Below are positions 7,588 to 13,394 of a stretch of 13,649 nucleotides of DNA, piece after piece. Each line of letters begins with the position of its first letter. The first letter of the stretch is position 1. The stretch is taken from NCBI GenBank assembly GCA_002476905.1, contig DLND01000193.1, positions 1-13,649 on the forward strand, read 5' to 3'. The notes under the pieces were generated by a model. That model did not search any database, was not told where the DNA came from, and worked only from the letters and a program-made list of their open reading frames with translations. Both the position numbers and the translations under genes were made by a program. The DNA is from Flavobacteriales bacterium UBA7519. Lineage in GTDB: Bacteria; Bacteroidota; Bacteroidia; Flavobacteriales; Weeksellaceae.

Positions 7588-7701
7588 TTATTTCAAATTT
7601 TTGAAATGTTCTCTCGCTTCTTTGTTATTATTCTTTTTTCCATTTCCATTTGAAAAAAGATTGAAAAACTCAAAAATTAATTCGATGAGATTACCGATCA
7701 T
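7588..7701 (-). CDS. Small protein (37 aa), translationally coupled, function unknown
   Basis: This short ORF begins with ATG at 7701-7699, overlapping the TGA stop (7700-7698) of the RlmL-like gene as ATGA. Its stop is 17 nt before the TTG of the glycosyltransferase. The product has a hydrophobic N-terminal helix with acidic residues on one face (IGNLIELIFEFFNLF, 2-16), an Asn/Gly/Lys-rich linker (18-26) and a basic tail (KEAREHFKNLK). The N-terminal helix could be amphipathic and membrane-associated. I do not recognise a family. The overlap, the operon position and the filling of an otherwise empty 127-nt gap support a real gene. Against it is the chance that a 37-codon ORF arises at random in AT-rich DNA. 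Confidence 0.6.
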   Translation of the reverse strand: MIGNLIELIFEFFNLFSNGNGKKNNNKEAREHFKNLK

Positions 7702-8858
7702 TCTTTAATTTTATGAAGTTTCTTTGTCCCGTCATACATTTCATACTGCAAAAATCTCGTCTCCAGTTTCCCATTGAATAATTTGATTTTTCTGGAAGGT
7801 CTCAATCCAATTTTCTTCGGAGCGTCCAAGTCTGCAGAAATCAACCAAGCCAAAGTATTGGGATAATGTTGTTTGAAAGTATCACCAATTTTTTTGTAGA
7901 AATCATCATCATTAATAGAAATTCTCTCATCATAAGGCGGATTGAACACTATTAATAAAGGGAACATATCTTTTTCTGAATCAAAGAAATTTTGTTTTCT
8001 TACTTCGATGACATCTTCCATTTCTGCAGATTCAATATTCGCTCTTGCTGCATCCAAGGCACTATAATCGATGTCGTAACCAACAATCTTTCCTGTGAAT
8101 TCCTTCACACGGTTCAGTCGTACTTCTTTTATGGTTTTGAATAATTCAGAATCATAGTTTTTCCAATTTTGGAAAGCAAAATTTCTTCTGAAAGTCTGCG
8201 CCGGCAAATCCATTGCAATCATCGCCGCTTCGATAAGCAAAGTTCCAGAACCGCACATTGGGTCTAGGAAATTCCCTTTTCCGTCCCAACCTGCCAATTG
8301 TAACATTCCGCTAGCTAAAACTTCATTGATTGGCGCGACAGTTTGTTCCTTTCTGTAACCACGTTTGAAAAGTGGGTCTCCAGAACTATCAAGAGAAATC
8401 GAAACTAATTCTCGGTCGATATGAAGATGGAATTTGATATCCGGATTGTCTTTACTAATGTTCGGTCTTACCTTATGTTTTTCCTGAAAATAATCTACAA
8501 TCGCATCTTTCATTTTCAAAGTCATAAACTGCGAGTGACTGAATCTCTCAGAGTTTACAGTGGCATCAATAGAAAAAGTCTGGTTTGGTTCCAAAAACTG
8601 ATCCCACTCAAACTTGTATAATTTATCGTAATATTTCGTTTCGTTAAAAGCTTTAAACTCCATTATCGGAACCAAAATTTTAACCGCTGTTCTGCAAGAG
8701 TAATTGAGTTTATAAAGAAAACCAAGGTCGCCTTCACAAGTTACTGCGCGGTTTTTAACTTCCACATTTTTACCACCCAATTTCTTAACTTCCTCAGCCA
8801 AAACCTGTTCTAATCCAAAGAAAGTTTTGATTTGTATTTGCAGATTATCTGTATTCAT
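7698..8858 (-). CDS. rlmL: THUMP-domain class I SAM-dependent RNA methyltransferase (RlmL-type)
   Basis: This 386-aa protein has an N-terminal ferredoxin-like plus THUMP region (about 1-155), starting with KTFFGLEQVLAEEVKKLGG (11-29), a typical RlmL/YpsC opening. The linker carries PLFKRGYRKEQ (162-172). The Rossmann methyltransferase domain has DPMCGSGTLLIEAA (199-212) for SAM binding, GYDID (260-264), and NPPYDER (306-312), the catalytic N-P-P-Y motif of amino-group methyltransferases. By homology it makes m2G in 23S rRNA (position 2445 in E. coli). Its length matches the stand-alone N-terminal half of E. coli RlmKL; the RlmK half is absent. The symbol reflects family resemblance, not a proven site. 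ATG 8858 is chosen because it lies 4 nt after a -7 box; the upstream TTG at 8900 would place that box inside the coding sequence. Confidence 0.88.
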   Translation of the reverse strand: MNTDNLQIQIKTFFGLEQVLAEEVKKLGGKNVEVKNRAVTCEGDLGFLYKLNYSCRTAVKILVPIMEFKAFNETKYYDKLYKFEWDQFLEPNQTFSIDATVNSERFSHSQFMTLKMKDAIVDYFQEKHKVRPNISKDNPDIKFHLHIDRELVSISLDSSGDPLFKRGYRKEQTVAPINEVLASGMLQLAGWDGKGNFLDPMCGSGTLLIEAAMIAMDLPAQTFRRNFAFQNWKNYDSELFKTIKEVRLNRVKEFTGKIVGYDIDYSALDAARANIESAEMEDVIEVRKQNFFDSEKDMFPLLIVFNPPYDERISINDDDFYKKIGDTFKQHYPNTLAWLISADLDAPKKIGLRPSRKIKLFNGKLETRFLQYEMYDGTKKLHKIKE

Positions 8859-8862
8859 AGCG

Positions 8863-8870
8863 CAAAGATA
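8863..8870 (-). promoter_or_regulatory. -7 box TATCTTTG of the rlmL-type gene
   Basis: TATCTTTG on the minus strand matches TAnnTTTG and ends 4 nt before ATG 8858, again predicting a leaderless or near-leaderless mRNA. No well-spaced TTG is visible; the nearest is about 27 nt upstream. Confidence 0.5.
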
Positions 8871-8937
8871 ATAGATTATTAGATGATAGATAAAAGACAA
8901 ATGAAAATCCTTTAAAATCTATTGTCTATAATCTATT
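8870..8937. repeat. Inverted repeat in the divergent rlmL/methyltransferase promoter region
   Basis: AATAGATTAT (8870-8879) and its exact inverse ATAATCTATT (8928-8937) sit 48 nt apart in the 110-nt region between the two divergent genes. The left arm abuts the rlmL-type -7 box; the right arm is 19 nt before the other -7 box. Each arm reads ATAATCTATT toward its gene, which could be a shared regulator site. Confidence 0.35.
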
Positions 8938-8956
8938 CGTCTCGCATCTTTTTTCA

Positions 8957-8964
8957 TAATTTTG
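8957..8964 (+). promoter_or_regulatory. -7 box TAATTTTG of the SAM methyltransferase gene
   Basis: TAATTTTG matches TAnnTTTG and ends 4 nt before ATG 8969. Only a TTCG at 8936-8939 is near the -33 position, so the upstream element is imperfect. The transcript would start within a few bases of the start codon. Confidence 0.55.
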
Positions 8965-8968
8965 TAGG

Positions 8969-9694
8969 ATGCAATGGTTCGAAGAATGGTTTGATACACC
9001 ATATTATCATATTCTTTATAAAAATCACGATTACAAAGAAGCAGAAGATTTTCTGAATCTTTTAACCGATTACGTGAAACTTGAGAAAAATTCAAAAATA
9101 ATTGATTTAGCATGCGGAAAAGGCAGACATTCTGTTTACCTAAACAAATTGGGTTATGATGTTTTAGGATTAGATTTATCTGAGCAAAGTATCCGTTTTG
9201 ATAAGCAATTTGAGACAGAAACTTTGAAGTTTCAAGTTCACGATATGCGAAATAAAATAGAAAGTGAGCCAGTAGATGCGGTTTTCAATCTGTTTACAAG
9301 TTTTGGATATTTTGAAACTGAGGAAGAGGACAGAAGTGTTTTCCAGTCTGTTTCCGATGTTTTGAAGGATGAAGGTTATTTCGTTTTAGATTTTCTGAAT
9401 TCTGATTATGTGAAAAATAGCATCGTTCCAAAAACTTCCATCGAAAGAGAAAATATTACCTTTAATATTCAAAAACATATTGAGAATAATTTTATTATCA
9501 AAGAAATAGATTTTGAAGACCAAGGCAAAAAGTTTCATTTTTTCGAACGTGTAAAACTGACTTCTCCAGAGAAAATTCTGAAATTTGCACAAGAATTTGG
9601 TTTTGAATTAATCCAGCGTTGGGGCGATTATCAACTGAACGACTTTGATGAAAAGACTTCTCAGAGATGTATTAATTTATTCAAAAAGAAATAA
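8969..9694 (+). CDS. Class I SAM-dependent methyltransferase
   Basis: This 241-aa protein has a 7-strand Rossmann methyltransferase core. Motif I is IIDLACGKGRHSVYL (44-58), motif II ends in GLDLS (67-71) with acidic Asp69 for the SAM ribose, HDM (91-93) fits motif III, and DAVFNLFTSFGYF (103-115) fits motif IV. The C-terminal part has beta-strands compatible with a substrate-binding cap. The N-terminus MQWFEEWFDTPYYHILY is aromatic-rich and supports ATG 8969 as start. The substrate is not evident; small molecules or quinone-like compounds are typical of this broad group. It heads a rightward cluster; the metal-transporter gene begins 25 nt after its stop. Confidence 0.87.
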   Translation: MQWFEEWFDTPYYHILYKNHDYKEAEDFLNLLTDYVKLEKNSKIIDLACGKGRHSVYLNKLGYDVLGLDLSEQSIRFDKQFETETLKFQVHDMRNKIESEPVDAVFNLFTSFGYFETEEEDRSVFQSVSDVLKDEGYFVLDFLNSDYVKNSIVPKTSIERENITFNIQKHIENNFIIKEIDFEDQGKKFHFFERVKLTSPEKILKFAQEFGFELIQRWGDYQLNDFDEKTSQRCINLFKKK

Positions 9695-9719
9695 TTAAAA
9701 CAAAAGAACTAGGTTTTAA

Positions 9720-10412
9720 ATGATAATTATTCTATTAATTTTTAGTGTTCTGATTGGCGTTTTTCTCGGAAAATATTTTGGGAGCAAACAACAATTCGCC
9801 AAAAATCTTCTCATTCTAAGCGCCGGTTTCCTGATAACGATTTGCTTGAATGAAGTTTTTCCAGAAGTTTATCATTCCGAAGACCATAATATTGGGATTT
9901 TCGTGATTCTTGGTGTTTTGATTCAGATGTTATTGGAAAGTTTGACCAAAGGTTTTGAACACGGACATCTTCATCACCATTCGGATGAGCATTCTATCAT
10001 TCCGGTTGCGTTGATTATTGGACTATTTGTTCACGCTTTTATAGAAGGAATTCCTTTGTCACACGAGAAAGAAACTTTGTCGCCTTATCTTCTGGGGATT
10101 TTATTTCATAACATTCCGATTTCATTTGTTTTGGGAAGTTTCTTGGCACATAGCAAAAATTTTACAACCAAATTCTGGTTCATTGTTTTGGTATTTTCAT
10201 TAGCTTCACCTTTGGGAATGCTTCTCGGTAAATACTTTGACGAAAATCTTAAAGTTTATTTTCTTGCAATTGTCGGCGGAATTTTCCTTCATATTTCGTC
10301 CGTAATTATTTTTGAAAGTAATAAGAATCACAAGATGGACTGGCAAAAAATTATTCTAGTCATTTGCGGAGTTGTCTTGGCTTTAGGCGGACATTTGTTT
10401 CATCATCATTAA
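9720..10412 (+). CDS. ZIP-family divalent metal transporter
   Basis: This 230-aa inner-membrane protein has about seven to eight hydrophobic segments (about 1-18, 28-47, 58-74, 92-110, 121-142, 150-170, 177-198, 209-226). A His-rich cytoplasmic-loop stretch, EHGHLHHHSDEH (80-91), lies before the TM4 motif HAFIEGIPLS (105-114), the ZIP H-x3-E-G signature. TM5 has LFHNIPISF (128-136), corresponding to the HEIP.E motif but lacking both glutamates, so only part of the usual binuclear site is present. The C-terminus is again His-rich (GGHLFHHH). The family takes up Zn, Fe or Mn; which metal applies here is unknown. It is cotranscribed with the preceding methyltransferase (25-nt gap) but has no obvious functional link to it. 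Confidence 0.85.
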   Translation: MIIILLIFSVLIGVFLGKYFGSKQQFAKNLLILSAGFLITICLNEVFPEVYHSEDHNIGIFVILGVLIQMLLESLTKGFEHGHLHHHSDEHSIIPVALIIGLFVHAFIEGIPLSHEKETLSPYLLGILFHNIPISFVLGSFLAHSKNFTTKFWFIVLVFSLASPLGMLLGKYFDENLKVYFLAIVGGIFLHISSVIIFESNKNHKMDWQKIILVICGVVLALGGHLFHHH

Positions 10413-10468
10413 TTAAAAAATATTTTTTATTTCGATAGGAAAATCATAATTTTACTCAAATCAATTTT

Positions 10469-10843
10469 ATGGGATTTTTAAATCAATTATTTGGTAAAAA
10501 AGAAGAGCAGGACCAGACAAAAAGTCTTTGGAAGAAAATTGAATCTGAAAAAGATTTGGACTCGGCTGTTGAGAAATCTTATCAGCAAAAAGTCTTGATT
10601 TTCAAACATTCTACGCGTTGTTTCATCAGCAAAACGGTTTTGAAAAACTTTGAAAAGCAAATGCAGAATTCTGATAAAGATTATGCTTATTATTTTTTGG
10701 ATTTGTTAGCCCACAGAAACTTATCAAACGAAATAGAATCCCGTTTTGACGTTGTTCATCAAAGTCCACAGCTTATTGTTCTGGAAAATGGAAAAGCTAC
10801 ACGCAACGCATCTCATCAAAGTATCGATTTGGATACAGTTTAA
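10469..10843 (+). CDS. ytxJ: Monothiol bacilliredoxin BrxC/YtxJ (bacillithiol system)
   Basis: This 124-aa thioredoxin-fold protein carries the YtxJ active-site region FKHSTRCFISKTVLKNFE (45-62), with the single Cys51 in place of the TCPIS cysteine of the Bacillus protein. A cis-proline segment HQSPQLIVLENG (97-108) follows, and residues 109-124 match the end of the family. It removes bacillithiol from mixed disulphides on cytoplasmic proteins, implying that this organism makes bacillithiol. The N-terminal helix (MGFLNQLFGKK) is typical. A TAATTTTA at 10447-10454, off-consensus in the last base, may be its promoter -7 box 14 nt before the ATG. The next gene, a Crp/Fnr regulator, starts 42 nt downstream. 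Confidence 0.87.
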   Translation: MGFLNQLFGKKEEQDQTKSLWKKIESEKDLDSAVEKSYQQKVLIFKHSTRCFISKTVLKNFEKQMQNSDKDYAYYFLDLLAHRNLSNEIESRFDVVHQSPQLIVLENGKATRNASHQSIDLDTV

Positions 10844-10850
10844 TTAAGGG

Positions 10851-10865
10851 AGTTAGAATTTAACT
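10851..10865. promoter_or_regulatory. Candidate operator dyad upstream of the Crp/Fnr-type gene
   Basis: AGTTA (10851-10855) and TAACT (10861-10865) are perfect inverted half-sites with a 5-nt spacer, 20 nt before ATG 10886. Crp/Fnr proteins bind dyads of this size, so autoregulation is possible. The half-site is neither the Crp TGTGA nor the Fnr TTGAT sequence. Confidence 0.3.
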
Positions 10866-10885
10866 TCAAAAAGTGAAAAACATTT

Positions 10886-11479
10886 ATGATTCATCAAAAC
10901 TTTAGCAATCATCTTTCGCAGATCTTAAGCGTTCCCATTAGCAGTATAGAATTTTGTTCTTCTTTTTATGAAGTGAAAGAAGTTAAAAAAAATGAAATTA
11001 TCCTAAGAGAAGGCGAGATTTCAGATTCTACATTCTTTGTTGAAAAAGGTTTGCTGAGAATGTATTCTATCGATAAAGTGGGTAAAGAGCACGTGATACA
11101 GTTTGCGCCAGAAGGTTGGATTATTTCCGATACAACCATTCAATTACTGAATGAAAAATCGAGATTTTATATAGAAGCTATTGAAGAAAGTACAATTATA
11201 ATTGTAAGAGATGGTTTTTTTGAACATCTTACCAAAGAATATCCTGAAGTTGCTGAGAAAAATCAAAGATTGATGTTCAATCACATCAAAAATCTTCAAA
11301 ACAGAGTCAATTCATTGATTAGCACAACTGCAGAAGAACGTTATCTTGATTTCCTGAATAAGTACCCAAATCTAATGCTTCGTACACCACAATGGATGGT
11401 AGCTTCTTATCTTGGAATCACGCCCGAAAGCTTGAGCAGAGTTAGAAAAGAGTTGGCTAAAAAGAAATTTGAGATTTAA
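10886..11479 (+). CDS. Crp/Fnr-family transcriptional regulator
   Basis: This 197-aa protein has a cyclic-nucleotide-binding-type beta-roll (about 30-115) containing EIILREGEISDSTFFVEKGLLRMY (37-60), then a long dimer helix (about 116-147) and a C-terminal winged helix-turn-helix, WMVASYLGITPESLSRVRKEL (170-190). The usual cAMP phosphate-binding segment (G-E-L then R-x-A or R-x-S) is not recognisable at about 80-95, so binding of cAMP is unlikely. No N-terminal cysteine cluster typical of Fnr exists; C24 is the sole Cys in the first half. Family members in Bacteroidetes sense varied small signals. The nuclease gene begins 4 nt after its stop, and the bacilliredoxin gene ends 42 nt before it, which hints at redox or stress control but does not prove it. 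Confidence 0.9.
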   Translation: MIHQNFSNHLSQILSVPISSIEFCSSFYEVKEVKKNEIILREGEISDSTFFVEKGLLRMYSIDKVGKEHVIQFAPEGWIISDTTIQLLNEKSRFYIEAIEESTIIIVRDGFFEHLTKEYPEVAEKNQRLMFNHIKNLQNRVNSLISTTAEERYLDFLNKYPNLMLRTPQWMVASYLGITPESLSRVRKELAKKKFEI

Positions 11480-11483
11480 TATT

Positions 11484-11984
11484 TTGAATAAATTCTTAGT
11501 CTTAATTTTATTTTCGATTTTCAGTTTTGGGCAAAGTCAATTACAGGAAAACCTTAGTCATAAAACATTTTCAGCAAAAGTCATTGGTATTTCTGATGGC
11601 GATACGATGGAGATTCTTTATGAGGAAAATCCAATTAAAATTCGTCTTGCTCACATAGATTCGCCGGAGAAAAGAGGAACTCAGCCTTTTGGTAATAACG
11701 CCAAACAAGCTCTATCCAATCTTTGTTTTGGAAGAATTGTCACCGTTCAAGCAGAGAAATATGACCGATATAAACGGTTGATTGCGGTTGTTATCAATGA
11801 TAAAAATCAAAACATTAATAAACAAATGCTAAAGCAAGGAATGGCTTGGCATTATAAAAAATACTCTACCGATTCCGACTACGCCAAACTGGAAACCGAA
11901 GCTCGAAAAAATAGAGTAGGACTTTGGCAAGATAACAATCCAATTGCGCCTTGGCTCTGGAGAGAAAATAAAAAGAAAAAATGA
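11484..11984 (+). CDS. Secreted staphylococcal-nuclease-like endonuclease (thermonuclease)
   Basis: This 166-aa protein has a signal peptide (MNKFLVLILFSIFSFGQS, likely cut after FG or QS) followed by a single SNase OB-fold domain. Active-site counterparts are visible: SDGDT (37-41) for calcium, IRLAHIDSPEK (53-63) with Arg54 and Glu62, and DRYKRLIA (94-101) with Arg98 as the second catalytic arginine. The enzyme cleaves DNA and RNA, probably in the periplasm or medium. The start is a TTG: TTG 11484 gives a classic signal peptide four bases after the regulator stop, while TTG 11469 would overlap that gene by 11 nt and add MRFNI. No ATG is available. The stop TGA overlaps the ATG of the acetyltransferase as ATGA. 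Confidence 0.86.
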   Translation: MNKFLVLILFSIFSFGQSQLQENLSHKTFSAKVIGISDGDTMEILYEENPIKIRLAHIDSPEKRGTQPFGNNAKQALSNLCFGRIVTVQAEKYDRYKRLIAVVINDKNQNINKQMLKQGMAWHYKKYSTDSDYAKLETEARKNRVGLWQDNNPIAPWLWRENKKKK

Positions 11985-12427
11985 ATCACGAAATTTTAAA
12001 AGCAAACCTCTCCGACATCCCTGAATTATGCGAAATGATGAAGGATTTTTATGCGATTGATTTATATCCTTTTGATGAAAAAGAGGCTGCTGCTAATTTT
12101 GTAAAATTCCTTGATAATGATAGTTATGGTAATTGTTTTAAAGTAGTATTTGAAGGGAGAATTGCAGGTTATATTATTTTGGTTAAATATTTCAGTTTTG
12201 AATTTGGTGGTGAGATTTTGTTCTTGGATGAATTATTTATAAAACCAGAATTTCAGGGTAAATCTCTTGGTAAAAAAGCATTGGAATTTGTGAAAGATTA
12301 TTCTGTTGAAAATAATTTTAAAATTGTCTTATTGGAAATAGAAAATCATAATGAAAAAGCTAAAAAACTTTACGAAAATTATGGATTCCAAAATCATAAA
12401 AGGAGTTTGATGATTCTTAAAAATTGA
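11981..12427 (+). CDS. GNAT-family N-acetyltransferase
   Basis: This 148-aa single-domain protein has the GNAT fold. Residues 1-70 give the first strand and helices (ILKANLSDIPELCEMMKDF, 5-23). LDELFIKPEFQGKSLGKKAL (82-101) is motif A, with Q-G-K-x-L-G-K-K as the acetyl-CoA pyrophosphate loop. LLEIENHNEKAKKLYENYGF (117-136) is motif B, with Tyr131 as a possible general acid. The substrate cannot be told. Its ATG overlaps the nuclease TGA by 4 nt, suggesting translational coupling at the end of the operon. The next gene is convergent, with 8 nt between the stops and no terminator visible. Confidence 0.88.
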   Translation: MNHEILKANLSDIPELCEMMKDFYAIDLYPFDEKEAAANFVKFLDNDSYGNCFKVVFEGRIAGYIILVKYFSFEFGGEILFLDELFIKPEFQGKSLGKKALEFVKDYSVENNFKIVLLEIENHNEKAKKLYENYGFQNHKRSLMILKN

Positions 12428-12435
12428 TAACAAAT

Positions 12436-12708
12436 CTAAAATTTTAATTGATCTGTTTTACAGTACCATTTTGGGTCACACCCCATAAGTTCACAACCTC
12501 CAAAATAAAATTTATTTTTGTTTTTTTTCATAAATTTTCCAGGTGCTAAACCATAAAAAATAGGTAACACCTTTTTGTCACCTTTACATTTAGGACATAT
12601 TGAACTTTTGTTTTCTCGATAACCACAGTTGATGGTATCATTAATTTTTTTCTGTGAGAAATAATTTAATGATGCTAATAAAAACGATAAAAACACAATT
12701 TTGCTCAT
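12436..12708 (-). CDS. Small exported Cys-rich (zinc-ribbon-like) protein
   Basis: This 90-aa protein has a signal peptide (MSK, hydrophobic 5-15, FSQ at 17-19), then CPKCKGD (38-44), YGLAPGKF (52-59), GGC (70-72) and CDPKWYC (77-83). The order CPxC, YGL, GGC, PKWYC follows a widespread family of small putative zinc-ribbon proteins whose usual ending is WYC..CG. Here the last cysteine pair is incomplete: after WYC comes KTDQLKF, and extra cysteines are at 28 and 77. The gene starts 3 nt past the HAD gene stop, so they form an operon. ATG 12708 was preferred to the preceding TTG. Function is unknown. Export of such a protein is unusual, since metal-binding ribbons are normally cytoplasmic; disulphides could replace the metal site. 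Confidence 0.72.
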   Translation of the reverse strand: MSKIVFLSFLLASLNYFSQKKINDTINCGYRENKSSICPKCKGDKKVLPIFYGLAPGKFMKKNKNKFYFGGCELMGCDPKWYCKTDQLKF

Positions 12709-12711
12709 CAA

Positions 12712-13323
12712 TTAAAAAATAAGATTAAAATTTCTTAATTCTGCTCCAAGATCCGTTTCTGGCTGTATGTGTACGGTTTTAAAACCCAGGTTCTTTGCAG
12801 TAGCAATGTTCTTCACATTATCATCTATAAATACAGACTCTTCAGATTTTAAATTATAACGATTGAGCAACACTTCGAAAATCTCCTTGTCCGGTTTGAT
12901 TAACTTTTCTGTTCCAGAAACAACAATTTTTCCTTCAAAAACTTGGAAAAAATCATAGTTTTCCAAAGCAAATGGAAAGGTTTCCTCAGACCAATTGGTC
13001 AATCCATAAAGATGATATTTACCTTCTAACTTTCTTAATACGTCTACATTTTTAGGAATATCACTTTTCAGCATCACTGTCCAGTTATCATAGTAAGCAC
13101 GGATTTCTTTTTCCCACTCCGGGTGTTGCATAACTAATAATTCCGTACCTTCTTTCAGCGTTCGCCCACGGTCTTGTTCTATATTCCATTCATCTTTGGC
13201 TATGTTTTTTAAGAACCATTCCATCTTTTGATCATCATTGAAATAGGTTCTGAAAAAATATCTGGGATCCCAATCCATTAATACGCCGCCAAAATCGAAA
13301 ACTATATTTTTTATCATTATCAT
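12712..13323 (-). CDS. HAD-superfamily hydrolase (HAD-IA type phosphatase)
   Basis: This 203-aa protein contains the four HAD motifs: VFDFGGVL (8-15) with nucleophile Asp10; GLTNW (107-111) with Thr109; LIKPDKEIF (141-149) with Lys143; and VFIDDNVKNI (164-173) with Asp167-168. A helical cap lies between about 17 and 90. In motif I the second Asp (DxDxT) is replaced by Gly (DFGGV), as in YihX-like sugar-phosphatases and haloacid dehalogenase relatives. A cytoplasmic small phosphatase is likely but the substrate is unknown. Start: ATG 13323 lies 6 nt after a -7 box; ATG 13317 is an alternative. The TTG 13332 falls within the -7 box and is rejected. The Cys-rich protein gene follows 3 nt after its stop. 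Confidence 0.88.
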   Translation of the reverse strand: MIMIKNIVFDFGGVLMDWDPRYFFRTYFNDDQKMEWFLKNIAKDEWNIEQDRGRTLKEGTELLVMQHPEWEKEIRAYYDNWTVMLKSDIPKNVDVLRKLEGKYHLYGLTNWSEETFPFALENYDFFQVFEGKIVVSGTEKLIKPDKEIFEVLLNRYNLKSEESVFIDDNVKNIATAKNLGFKTVHIQPETDLGAELRNFNLIF

Positions 13324-13329
13324 TTTTTT

Positions 13330-13337
13330 CAAAAATA
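13330..13337 (-). promoter_or_regulatory. -7 box TATTTTTG of the HAD gene
   Basis: TATTTTTG on the minus strand matches TAnnTTTG and ends 6 nt before ATG 13323. It is continuous with the T-tract of the upstream terminator. No TTG stands at the -33 position, so promoter strength is uncertain and readthrough from upstream may contribute. Confidence 0.5.
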
Positions 13338-13368
13338 AAAAAAAGACTTCAGATTTCTCTAAAGTCTT
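13337..13368 (-). terminator. Terminator of the 82-aa protein gene, GAAA tetraloop
   Basis: On the minus strand AAGACTTTAGA (13368-13358) pairs with TCTGAAGTCTT (13353-13343) through 10 Watson-Crick pairs and one G-U pair. It encloses a GAAA tetraloop and is followed by an uninterrupted T-run to 13337. This is a textbook intrinsic terminator 26 nt after the stop of the 82-aa gene. Confidence 0.88.
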
Positions 13369-13394
13369 AGGTTTATGAAGATTTTTGTGTTTGA

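Noticed and set aside
10415..10428. AAAAAATATTTTTT palindrome after the ZIP gene as a terminator
   Set aside because: The hairpin has no G-C pairs and a two-base centre, too weak for an intrinsic terminator; it looks like AT-rich spacer.
10447..10454. TAATTTTA as a full -7 box for the bacilliredoxin gene
   Set aside because: The final G is missing and no TTG is at -33 distance; kept only as a weak possibility in the gene entry.
11469..11483. TTG at 11469 as the nuclease start
   Set aside because: It would overlap the regulator gene by 11 nt and add MRFNI before a complete signal peptide; TTG 11484 is more economical, though the choice is not certain.
13324..13332. TTG at 13332 as the start of the HAD hydrolase
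   Set aside because: It is the last three bases of the TATTTTTG promoter box on the minus strand and would not be transcribed; two ATGs follow within 16 nt.
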